Origin: Lentisphaerae bacterium GWF2_57_35
GTDB taxonomy: Bacteria > Verrucomicrobiota > Kiritimatiellia > CAIQIC01 > GWF2-57-35
Assembly: GCA_001804865.1 (NCBI GenBank)
Contig: MHBK01000019.1
Location: 96,455 to 160,454, forward strand
DNA length: 64,000 nucleotides
Direction of reading: 5' to 3'
Positions 49,129-56,881 of the stretch are shown here, piece after piece. Below the pieces are notes generated by a model. The model was not told the origin of the DNA. It was given only the letters and a program-made list of their open reading frames with translations, and made no database searches. Position 1 is the first letter of the stretch; every line of letters starts with the position of its first letter. The translations under genes and the position numbers were made by a program.

Positions 49129-50316
49129 ATGCGCGAAGTCTATGTCGTCGGCATCGGCATCACCAGTTTCTCCCGGCTGGAATATCCGTTAAGCGAAATA
49201 GCGGCCTACCCGGCGATGCAAGCCATGAAGGAATGCGGTCTGTCGAAGATAGATCATTTGTTCGTCGCGAACATGGGCGCCTCGCGGATCAACCAGCAAA
49301 CCGCGCTGGCCAGCGCAGTGGTCGACACGCTCAGCCTGACCCCGGCCGGAGCGGAAGCCATCGAAAACGGTCCCGCGTCAGGCGCGTCCGCCATCAAGAC
49401 AGGCTTCATGGCGGTCGCCTCGGGCGTACACGACGTGGTCATGGTGACCGGCGCCGAACGCATGAGGGCGGTCAACAACCTGGAGGCGACGGATTTTGTC
49501 GCGACCTTGTCGCACCCGCTGGCGGAATACATTTACGGCGTCACCCTGCCCTCGCTGGCCGGCATGTTCACGCGGCTTTACATGGAGAAATATGGCGTCA
49601 CGTCCAGACATCTCGCCATGGTCGCCGTAAAGAATCACGACAACGCGATGCTCAATCCGTTTGCGCACCTTCATCAGAAGATCACCGTGGAAGCCATTTT
49701 GGATTCGCCGGAAGCGGAGACCAACAATCCGTTTGTGGCCGATCCGTTGCGCTTCTTCGACTGCTGCCCGGTATCGGACGGCGGCGCCTGCGTCATATTG
49801 GCCAGCAAGGAAGTGGCCCAGGACGTGGCAAAGAGAAACAAGAAACCGATCGTCCGGCTGACCGGCATTGGACAAGCCACGGATACGCACGCGGTGCAGG
49901 AACGCGAGAACCCCACCGACCTGCTGGCCGTGCGCGGCGCCGCCCAGCAAGCCTTCAAGATGGCCGGCGTGAAACCGTCGGACGTGAATGTCGCGGAATT
50001 GCACGATGCCTTTACGATCCTTGAAATCGTGGAGAGCGAGGAAGTCGGCTTCTTCAAGAAAGGCGAAGGCCATCTGGCCCTGGAGAAAGGCCTCACCAGT
50101 CTCACAGGTCAGATCCCGATCAACACCTCGGGCGGCTTGAAAGGCAAGGGCCATCCGGTCGGCGCCACAGGCATCGGCCAGGCGCACGAGATTGTAACCC
50201 AGCTCCGTGGCGAGGCCAGGAAGCGGCAGGTCAAGAACGCCAAGATCGGCTTCACCTGCAACTTCGGCGGCTTCGGCAACAATGTAGTATGTCTTGTCTT
50301 CGCGAGGGAGGATTGA
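49129..50316 (+). CDS. Thiolase-superfamily protein lacking the nucleophilic Cys
   Basis: 395 residues, the length of SCP2/archaeal-type thiolases. Family marks are VYVVGIGITSFSR at the start, ELHDAFTILE, GGLKGKGHPVGATG with the catalytic His, and TCNFGGFGNN with the second Cys. The acyl-accepting Cys expected at about residue 83 is Ala (ENGPASGAS); the codon is a clear GCG. Together with the adjacent DUF35 protein this recalls the Ltp2/ChsH2 aldolase complex, where a Cys-less thiolase fold performs a retro-aldol cleavage. A standard thiolase reaction is unlikely. Aldolase or carbon-carbon lyase activity on a CoA ester is the best guess. Confidence 0.8.
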   Translation: MREVYVVGIGITSFSRLEYPLSEIAAYPAMQAMKECGLSKIDHLFVANMGASRINQQTALASAVVDTLSLTPAGAEAIENGPASGASAIKTGFMAVASGVHDVVMVTGAERMRAVNNLEATDFVATLSHPLAEYIYGVTLPSLAGMFTRLYMEKYGVTSRHLAMVAVKNHDNAMLNPFAHLHQKITVEAILDSPEAETNNPFVADPLRFFDCCPVSDGGACVILASKEVAQDVAKRNKKPIVRLTGIGQATDTHAVQERENPTDLLAVRGAAQQAFKMAGVKPSDVNVAELHDAFTILEIVESEEVGFFKKGEGHLALEKGLTSLTGQIPINTSGGLKGKGHPVGATGIGQAHEIVTQLRGEARKRQVKNAKIGFTCNFGGFGNNVVCLVFARED

Positions 50317-50319
50317 TCT

Positions 50320-50661
50320 ATGGAAATCTATGCCTATAAATGCAAAAAATGCGGACAGATTCATTATCCCTATCGCATGGTGTGCAAGAAGTGCAAGGCC
50401 AACGAGATTTTTGAATTCGATCCGGTTCCCCTGCCCCGCAAGGGAACGCTGCTGACTTACACCAACCTATACACGCTCCCGGCCGATTTCAACGTGGCTA
50501 CGCTGGGCCTGGGCATCGTGGAGTTGGAGAACGGCGTGCGGGTCACGGGACAGTTGCAGATTCCCGATCCAAAGATTGGAATGAAGGTGGAAGGCAAAGT
50601 GGAAGTCGTGCGCCGCGGAACCTTCAACAAACAATTCGGCATGGTGTTTTACAAGTCATGA
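50320..50661 (+). CDS. DUF35 zinc-ribbon/OB-fold partner protein
   Basis: 113 residues. The N-terminal rubredoxin-like zinc ribbon has four Cys (YKCKKCGQ and MVCKKCKA). The OB-fold half follows (GTLLTYTNLY, LGLGIVELENGVRVTGQL, GMKVEGKVEVV). DUF35 proteins act as obligate partners of thiolase-superfamily enzymes, bridging subunits or channelling CoA intermediates. It lies 3 nt after its presumed partner. Confidence 0.88.
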   Translation: MEIYAYKCKKCGQIHYPYRMVCKKCKANEIFEFDPVPLPRKGTLLTYTNLYTLPADFNVATLGLGIVELENGVRVTGQLQIPDPKIGMKVEGKVEVVRRGTFNKQFGMVFYKS

Positions 50662-50668
50662 TGCGGTC

Positions 50669-51616
50669 ATGAAGAAATGGAGCGATGGAGTAATGGATCA
50701 TTGGAGTCACGGAAGTTTAAAAAGCAGTACTCCAACACTTCAGCACTCCAGCACCCCGTCCTTCGAATTGATCAGCATCGGAGATCGTGTTCGACCGGGA
50801 CGTTATACGGTTCACTCCCGCTTTCGGCGAGTGACCAATTTTATCCACGGCTCGGAGCTGGTCTTTCTTGCGGAAGAAAGCGTGGGAGGAGGTCCGTTGA
50901 CCTTGCTGGCGCGAGGCGCGGACCTTCCAGCCATCGACCGGCTCGAGATCAGCGACGAACGGCTGGCCACCAGCCGGGAAACGATCCTGCTGAACGGCAT
51001 TGCCCGGTATATCTCGAGCGTCGAATGGGAAAAAGCGCCCGCCCAGCCTTCCCGCGCGAAGATCGAGGAACTCAAGCGACGTATCCTCCTGGAAGCCCAT
51101 CCGGGAAGCATGGCGTTTCTTTTGCGTCACGGCCCACAAAAACCCTCTTCTTCAGAATTTGATAGAACGCTGGCGCAGAGACTCACCGACGGAGCGCGCC
51201 TGCTGCAAAATGCCTTGGCTTACAACCACCCCACCTGTCTTGCGCGGGGAATTCAAACCCTGAAAGGTTGCGGAAAAGGACTTACGCCTTCCGGCGACGA
51301 CTATCTGGCGGGCTGTCTCACAGCGCTTCATTCCATCCCTGAAATAAAGCGCCGAAAAAAAGAAAAACTGATCCGTCGGATCGAGCATCTGTCCGAAGGT
51401 AATAATCCGCTCACGAATGCCTTTCTGCGCATGGCCGGCGAATGCCGGTTGTTCGAACCGATGAAATTATTCATTGAAGCTTTCTCCAGCGGCGGCAAAA
51501 CAGAGCTGGCCGCCGGGGTGCGCCGCATCCTGGCTCACGGCGAGACATCCGGTGCGGACTGGGCTACCGGCTTTGTTATGACGCTCGAATCGATGACTTT
51601 GGGGAGGAACAATTAA
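50669..51616 (+). CDS. allH: DUF2877 protein (AllH-type carbamoyltransferase subunit)
   Basis: 315 residues, though the first 30 or so (SDGVMDHWSHGSLKSSTPTL and so on) look like an added, repeat-derived leader; a start near residue 31 may be the true one. The family signature GKGLTPSGDDYLAG is intact, with the downstream NNPLTNAFLRMAG block. In Escherichia coli the homologue YlbF acts with FdrA and YlbE as oxamate carbamoyltransferase. The three genes are adjacent and in the same direction here, supporting one complex. Confidence 0.82.
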   Translation: MKKWSDGVMDHWSHGSLKSSTPTLQHSSTPSFELISIGDRVRPGRYTVHSRFRRVTNFIHGSELVFLAEESVGGGPLTLLARGADLPAIDRLEISDERLATSRETILLNGIARYISSVEWEKAPAQPSRAKIEELKRRILLEAHPGSMAFLLRHGPQKPSSSEFDRTLAQRLTDGARLLQNALAYNHPTCLARGIQTLKGCGKGLTPSGDDYLAGCLTALHSIPEIKRRKKEKLIRRIEHLSEGNNPLTNAFLRMAGECRLFEPMKLFIEAFSSGGKTELAAGVRRILAHGETSGADWATGFVMTLESMTLGRNN

Positions 51617-51617
51617 T

Positions 51618-53120
51618 ATGACCGTAATCGGACAAATCCGGAAAGGCGCATACTTCGATTCCGTGACGCTGATGCGCGTCGGCAAGGAAATCGCCGGCAG
51701 ACCGGGAATCGTAGATGCCGCGGTCGTCATGGGCACCCGAGCCAACAAAGCCATTCTCGAGGGTTCGGGCTTGATGATTCCCAGCTTCGAAAATGCGGGC
51801 GATACGGATCTGCTCGTCGCACTAAAGGCCAAAGATCGCAAAGCCGCCGACGCAGCTTTAGCCGCCCTTTCTGCGCAATTGAGCAAAGCGATATCCCCAA
51901 CCGATGCAGCCGCCGAAAAAGCGTCGCCCCACAGCCTGGACGGGGCCTTGAAAATCATGCCGGATGCCCAAATGGCCTTGATCTCCGTCGCAGGTCGCTA
52001 CGCCGGACTGGAAGCCATGAAGGCCTTGAACAAGGGCCTGCATGTCATGCTCTTCTCCGACAACGTTCCCCTGGAAACCGAGATTGAACTCAAGCAACTC
52101 GCCCGCAAGAAGGGCTTGCTGGTCATGGGCCCGGATTGCGGAACAGCCATCGTCAATGGAACCCCCCTCGCCTTTGCCAACGTGGTTCGCCGCGGTCCCA
52201 TCGGCATCGTCGCGGCCGCCGGCACCGGGCTTCAGGAGGTCAGCACGATTATTTCCAACGAAGGCTCCGGCATTTCCCAAGCCATCGGAGTCGGGGGACG
52301 GGACGTTAAGAAAGAGGTCGGCGGCCTTATGTTTATCGAGGGCATCAAAGCCCTCGCGGCGGACCAGGACACGCGCGTGATCCTGTTGGTCTCCAAGCCG
52401 CCCCACCCCGATGTCCTCAAGAAAATCCGAGCCGCCATGACCCGCGTCAAAAAGCCCATCGTCAGCCTGTTCCTGGGCGCCGGGCAGGCCGGAAAAGATC
52501 CGCAAACGCTCGAAGAAGCCGCTTTGATGGCCGTCGAGTTGGCTCGTGGAGGAAAACCGAAAGCCGTGACCGATTGCGATGAAGGCACGGCCCCGCAACC
52601 CCTCCGCAAGGGACAAAAATATATACGCGGCCTGTTCAGCGGCGGCACCTTCTGCTACGAAGCGCAAATCCTGCTGGGAAATACGCTTCGTGACCTTTAT
52701 TCGAATGCCCCCACGGCCAACGCCCGGCCTTTGAAAAACTCGCTGAAAAGCCAGAAACACACGCTCATCGATTTGGGCGAAGACGAATTCACGGTCGGAC
52801 GGCCGCATCCCATGATCGATTTCACGTTCAGAAATCGTCGCATCCAACAAGAAGCCGCCGATCCGGAAACAGCCGTGATTCTGCTCGATGTCGTGCTGGG
52901 CTACGGCGCTCATCCGGATCCGGCCGGCGAGCTGCGCGAGGTCATCCGCAAAGCGAGTCGCCAGGTCTGCGTGATTTGCTCCGTCACCGGCACCGACGCC
53001 GATCCTCAGAACCGCACGCACGTCGTGGAAGCCTTGGAAGCTGCGGGCGCGCTCGTACTTCCGACCAATGCCGCGGCCTGCCGTCTGGCCGGCCAAATCG
53101 TCCGGCAGGGGAGAAAATAA
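51618..53120 (+). CDS. fdrA: FdrA/AllF-type carbamoyltransferase subunit
   Basis: 500 residues, slightly shorter than E. coli FdrA. It has the succinyl-CoA synthetase alpha-like fold: a Rossmann-type N-terminal half (GLHVMLFSDNVPLETEIELK, KGLLVMGPDCGTAIVNG, IGIVAAAGTGLQEVST). The second half has LFSGGTFCYEAQILLG and a QNRTHVVEALEAAGALVLP ending. GPDCGTA and GTGLQE are characteristic of FdrA, as in the oxamate carbamoyltransferase complex that makes carbamoyl phosphate. It starts 1 nt after the DUF2877 stop. Confidence 0.88.
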   Translation: MTVIGQIRKGAYFDSVTLMRVGKEIAGRPGIVDAAVVMGTRANKAILEGSGLMIPSFENAGDTDLLVALKAKDRKAADAALAALSAQLSKAISPTDAAAEKASPHSLDGALKIMPDAQMALISVAGRYAGLEAMKALNKGLHVMLFSDNVPLETEIELKQLARKKGLLVMGPDCGTAIVNGTPLAFANVVRRGPIGIVAAAGTGLQEVSTIISNEGSGISQAIGVGGRDVKKEVGGLMFIEGIKALAADQDTRVILLVSKPPHPDVLKKIRAAMTRVKKPIVSLFLGAGQAGKDPQTLEEAALMAVELARGGKPKAVTDCDEGTAPQPLRKGQKYIRGLFSGGTFCYEAQILLGNTLRDLYSNAPTANARPLKNSLKSQKHTLIDLGEDEFTVGRPHPMIDFTFRNRRIQQEAADPETAVILLDVVLGYGAHPDPAGELREVIRKASRQVCVICSVTGTDADPQNRTHVVEALEAAGALVLPTNAAACRLAGQIVRQGRK

Positions 53121-53123
53121 GCC

Positions 53124-54530
53124 ATGTCGATCAACCAACTCTTCAGCAGCGAACTCAAAGTGGTCAACATCGGGCTGCAATCGTTCCGGGATGCGTTGGA
53201 AGCCGTAAAGACCCCGGTGGTTCACGTGGACTGGAAACCCTCGATGGAGGTCGCCCCGGACGCCCTGCACATTCTTTCGGCGCACCGCAAGGAGATCGAC
53301 AAGGCCAACCAGAAAGCGATGAAGCTCATCCTCAGCGGCCAACCTCAGCTCGTCGGCATGGAACGGGCCGTCGACGTAGTGCCCGGCCTAAAAAATGACA
53401 TGATTTTGCACGCAGGCCCGCCGGTAACCTGGGAACGGATGTGCGGCCCAATGCGAGGGGCGATTGTCGGCGCGCTGCTCTACGAAGGCAAAGCTCGCTC
53501 GCCTCGCGAAGCCGAGCGGCTGGCGGCCTCCGGCGCGATCAACTATTCGCCCTGCCACGAACACAGCGCCGTCGGCCCGATGGCCGGGATCATGTCTCCA
53601 TCGATGCCCGTCTTCATCCTGAAAAATGCCGAGCATGGGAATTACGCCTATTGCACCATGAACGAAGGCCTGGGCAAGGTCCTGCGCTATGGGGCCTTCG
53701 GACCGGACGTGATTCAGCGGCTCAAATGGATGGAAACCATTCTCTATCCCACGTTGAAAAAGGCCCTATCCAAAACAGGCCCGATCGACTTGAAGAACCT
53801 GATCGCGCAGGCACTGCACATGGGCGACGAGGTGCATAATCGCAACCGCGCGGCAACCTCCCTATTTTACCGAACGATTGCGCCCGCGGTGGTAACGACG
53901 TGCAAGGACACAAAGGACGCCAGCGACGTGTTGGAGTTCATCAACCACAACGATCACTTCTTTCTTAACCTCTCCATGCCGGCATCCAAGGTAACGCTCG
54001 ATGCCGCGCGCAACCTTCGCAACAGCAGCATCGTCGTCGTCATGGCGCGCAATGGAACGGATTTCGGCGTGCAATTGGCCGGAACGGGCAACGATTGGTT
54101 TACCGGGCCGGCCGCCGTGCCGGATGCGCTGTACTTCCCCGGTTTCACCAAGGCCGACGCCAATCCCGACATTGGCGACAGCGCCATCACGGAAACCAAT
54201 GGCTTGGGCGGCTTCGCGATTGCCGCCGCGCCGGCCATCGTACAATTCGTCGGAGGCCAGGCGGCCGATGCTCTCAACTATACCCGGCAGATGTATGAAA
54301 TCACCGCCGCCGAAAATGCGGTCTTCCAAATTCCGTCCCTGAATTTTCGCGGCACGCCAACCGGCATCGACGTGATCAAGGTGGTCGACAAAAACATCCT
54401 GCCCTTCATCGACACCGGCGTCGCCCACCGCAAACCCGGCGTAGGCCAAATCGGCGCCGGCGTCCTCAGCGCCCCGGCAGAGCCGTTCCAAAAAGCTTAT
54501 GAAGGTCTGGCAAAAGCAATGAAGAGCTAA
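53124..54530 (+). CDS. allG: DUF1116 protein (AllG-type carbamoyltransferase subunit)
   Basis: 468 residues, normal for the YlbE/AllG family. Conserved landmarks include VVHVDWKPSMEVAPDAL, MILHAGPPVTWERMCGPMRG, YSPCHEHSAVGPMAGIMSPS, and near the end DTGVAHRKPGVGQIGAGVLS. It follows fdrA after 3 nt. With FdrA and DUF2877 it completes the three-subunit carbamoyltransferase set. A carbamate kinase that would turn carbamoyl phosphate into ATP is not in the window and should lie elsewhere. Confidence 0.88.
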   Translation: MSINQLFSSELKVVNIGLQSFRDALEAVKTPVVHVDWKPSMEVAPDALHILSAHRKEIDKANQKAMKLILSGQPQLVGMERAVDVVPGLKNDMILHAGPPVTWERMCGPMRGAIVGALLYEGKARSPREAERLAASGAINYSPCHEHSAVGPMAGIMSPSMPVFILKNAEHGNYAYCTMNEGLGKVLRYGAFGPDVIQRLKWMETILYPTLKKALSKTGPIDLKNLIAQALHMGDEVHNRNRAATSLFYRTIAPAVVTTCKDTKDASDVLEFINHNDHFFLNLSMPASKVTLDAARNLRNSSIVVVMARNGTDFGVQLAGTGNDWFTGPAAVPDALYFPGFTKADANPDIGDSAITETNGLGGFAIAAAPAIVQFVGGQAADALNYTRQMYEITAAENAVFQIPSLNFRGTPTGIDVIKVVDKNILPFIDTGVAHRKPGVGQIGAGVLSAPAEPFQKAYEGLAKAMKS

Positions 54531-54607
54531 ACCACGAATGAACACGAATAAACACGAATTAATTAAACAGATCTTCATTCGTGTCTATTCGTGTTCATTC
54601 GTGGTTT
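54529..54607. repeat. Long hairpin, 31-bp arms, ACCACGAATGAACACGAATA type
   Basis: The left arm 54529-54559 (including the last two bases of the DUF1116 stop) and right arm 54577-54607 match with one mismatch. It is related to 1674-1709. It occupies the whole gap between DUF1116 and the cyclase gene, so it could weaken read-through or stabilise the upstream message. Confidence 0.8.
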
Positions 54608-54632
54608 AATAAATTCCTGAAAGGAGTTGGGT

Positions 54633-55451
54633 GTGAATACGACGCAATTTCTGGATTTCATGGGCAACGTGCAGGTCTTTGATCTCACGCAACGGTTAAG
54701 CATCCACACGCCTCCCTGGCCGAGTTACATGCCGATGGGGTTGCAGTATTTCAAGCGTATTGCCGGGGCGCACATGGGCCAGGGCGCCAACGGTCAAATC
54801 ATGACCACGAGCAACCACGTAGGCACGCACATGGACGGCGAAATTCACTTTCATGCCAGCGGACGCTCCATCGGACAAGTGCCCATCGAGGAATGGATCG
54901 GGCCCGGCGCGGTGGCGGATATTTCCGACGAGGTTGGGGACTACGATCTTTATTCGCCCGAAATGATCATGAAGAAAGTCGAGGTGAAGAAGGGCGACAT
55001 TCTGATCATCAACACCGGCTATCATCGATATGCCTGGGACCAGAAGCAATCCGACGAAATCCGGTATTTCGTCAAGCATCCCGGCCCCGGCCCCGAGTTT
55101 CACAAATGGGCGCTCAAGATGAAGATCAAATGGATCGGCGTCGATTGCGGCAGCGCGGACCATCCGATGAACACCATCATCCGCACCTGGCATCCGGCCC
55201 GGTTCCTTGAGGCCGAACAGAAGCTGGTTCAAAAATACGGCAAGAAATGGGATGAGCTGTTCCCGCCTGACGAATACTACCAGGTCATGCATTTGAAGCT
55301 GTTCCCGAAAAAGCTGGTGCACGCCGAAAACATCGGCGGAGAGATCGAGAAGGTCAGCAACCAAAGGGTATGGATCGGCTGTTTTCCGTTGCGCGGCATC
55401 GAACTGGAATCGGCCATGTGCCGGATTGTGGCGATGTTGCCGCCGAAGTAA
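54633..55451 (+). CDS. Cyclase-family metal-dependent hydrolase
   Basis: About 272 residues. GTG 54633 is preferred because AAGGAG lies 6 nt upstream; a TTG at 54627 is the alternative. The metal-binding motif HVGTHMDGEIHFH is the HxGTHxDxxxH signature of the cyclase/kynurenine-formamidase/isatin-hydrolase superfamily. The C-terminal WIGCFPLRGIELESAM is also typical. These enzymes hydrolyse cyclic or aryl amide bonds. In this operon it could open a ring made by the molybdenum hydroxylase (inference). Confidence 0.87.
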   Translation: MNTTQFLDFMGNVQVFDLTQRLSIHTPPWPSYMPMGLQYFKRIAGAHMGQGANGQIMTTSNHVGTHMDGEIHFHASGRSIGQVPIEEWIGPGAVADISDEVGDYDLYSPEMIMKKVEVKKGDILIINTGYHRYAWDQKQSDEIRYFVKHPGPGPEFHKWALKMKIKWIGVDCGSADHPMNTIIRTWHPARFLEAEQKLVQKYGKKWDELFPPDEYYQVMHLKLFPKKLVHAENIGGEIEKVSNQRVWIGCFPLRGIELESAMCRIVAMLPPK

Positions 55452-55473
55452 AACTATCGGGGAGGAACGGATC

Positions 55474-56364
55474 ATGGCGATCACGCACGAATTCGAGTAT
55501 CTGAGGCCTGCAACCCTCGGCAAGGCGCTCAAAGCGCTGGCCAAATATGGGCGAAAAGCGAAGGTGCTCGCCGGAGGAACCGATCTGGTTGGGTTATTGA
55601 ACGACGAGATCTTGCAGCCGGATGCCGTCATTGACATCAAGGCCATCGAAGAACTGCGCGCCCTGGAATTCAAGAACGGGAAACTTCAAATCGGCGCCCT
55701 AACCACCTTCAGCGAGCTGCTGGAATCCGATGAAGTCCGCCGGAAATTTCCGGTCATCGCAGAAATGGCGGGCTGGGTGGCGTCCCTGGGGATACGCAAC
55801 CGGGCGACGATGGCAGGCAATATCTGTTCGGCGGTTCCCTGCTGCGATAGCGGTCCGATCTTGCTTCTTTACGATGCGCTCATTCACGCGAAAAGCCGCG
55901 ACGAGAAAAGAAAGATTCCCATCGCGCAATGGTTTGCGGGGCCTCGCAAGACGGTCCTGAAAAACAAGGAAATCGTCACGGGCCTTTCGATGCCGGAATG
56001 GGACATTCCCCATGCGGCCTGCTTCGTGAAGCTGCGCCGCTACGAGGGAGAAGATCTTGCGCAAGCCAGCGTCGCCGTGCTCGTCGACAAGGCAAACAAT
56101 TATCGCATCGCCTATGGGTCCGTCGGCCCGAAACCCTTTCGCGGCGCCGCCGTGGAAGCTCTTCTGACCGGCAAGCCGCTGAACGAAGCCTTGCTCAAAA
56201 AGGCCGTGGAACTGGCGCGACTGGAAATCCAGCCGATTACAGACATACGTTCGACGAAGGAATATCGAAGCCACATGACAGGCGTCATGCTCGAACGAGG
56301 ACTTCGCGCCGCCGTCTCGCGATTGGCCGGAAAAGGCCCGGCCTACGGAGCCAGCTTGATTTAG
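55474..56364 (+). CDS. Molybdenum hydroxylase FAD-binding subunit (CoxM/XdhB-type)
   Basis: About 296 residues from ATG 55474, which has GGGGAGG 8 nt upstream; the frame also opens 48 nt earlier inside the previous gene. FAD motifs are AKVLAGGTDLVGLL and LGIRNRATMAGNICSAVPCC. The C-terminal domain has KLRRYEGEDLAQASVAV. It passes electrons from the iron-sulphur subunit to an acceptor. The order FAD, iron-sulphur, molybdopterin is the usual one for three-subunit CO-dehydrogenase-like or xanthine-dehydrogenase-like enzymes. Confidence 0.9.
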   Translation: MAITHEFEYLRPATLGKALKALAKYGRKAKVLAGGTDLVGLLNDEILQPDAVIDIKAIEELRALEFKNGKLQIGALTTFSELLESDEVRRKFPVIAEMAGWVASLGIRNRATMAGNICSAVPCCDSGPILLLYDALIHAKSRDEKRKIPIAQWFAGPRKTVLKNKEIVTGLSMPEWDIPHAACFVKLRRYEGEDLAQASVAVLVDKANNYRIAYGSVGPKPFRGAAVEALLTGKPLNEALLKKAVELARLEIQPITDIRSTKEYRSHMTGVMLERGLRAAVSRLAGKGPAYGASLI

Positions 56365-56377
56365 GGGGATGAATCAC

Positions 56378-56863
56378 ATGAAAATTTCCATGCAATTAAA
56401 CGGCGAGTTGCGAGACGTGGAGGTCGATCCCCGGGATATCCTCCTGGATGTACTGCGCGAAAAGCTGGGCATCAAGAGCCCCAAGATCGGCTGCGAAAAA
56501 GGCGATTGCGGGGCCTGTACGATTTTGATGAACGGGAAAACCGTCCGTAGCTGCCTGATTCTGGCGGTCGAAGCCGACGGGCAGGAAATCGTCACGGTGG
56601 AAGGCATCGGACGCCAGGGAATGACGCCGCTGCAAAAGGCGTTTGTCCAACACAATTCGTTTCAGTGCGGTTTTTGCGCGCCGGGCATGACGCTCTCGGC
56701 CACGGAGTTGCTGTCGCGCATCCCCCACCCCACCCACGAACAAATTCGGGAAGCCCTGGCAGGAAACCTGTGCCGATGCACCGGCTACACGCCCATTGTC
56801 GACGCCGTTTACGAGGCCAGCCGAAAAAACGGAAAACGGACGACGGGAAAACGGAAGATTTAG
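56378..56863 (+). CDS. Molybdenum hydroxylase [2Fe-2S] subunit (CoxS/XdhC-type)
   Basis: 161 residues from ATG 56378 (AGGGGG 9 nt upstream; an in-frame ATG at 56369 also exists). The plant-ferredoxin-like cluster is Cys 39, 44, 47, 59 (GCEKGDCGACTIL). The second cluster is in FQCGFCAPGM and NLCRCTGYTP. All eight cysteines are present. A basic tail (KNGKRTTGKRK) ends the chain. Confidence 0.93.
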   Translation: MKISMQLNGELRDVEVDPRDILLDVLREKLGIKSPKIGCEKGDCGACTILMNGKTVRSCLILAVEADGQEIVTVEGIGRQGMTPLQKAFVQHNSFQCGFCAPGMTLSATELLSRIPHPTHEQIREALAGNLCRCTGYTPIVDAVYEASRKNGKRTTGKRKI

Positions 56864-56881
56864 CGAACTAGGGAGATCGAT

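Noticed and set aside
51858..53342. Minus-strand open frame of 494 codons
   Set aside because: Antisense to fdrA and DUF1116, which carry clear family motifs.
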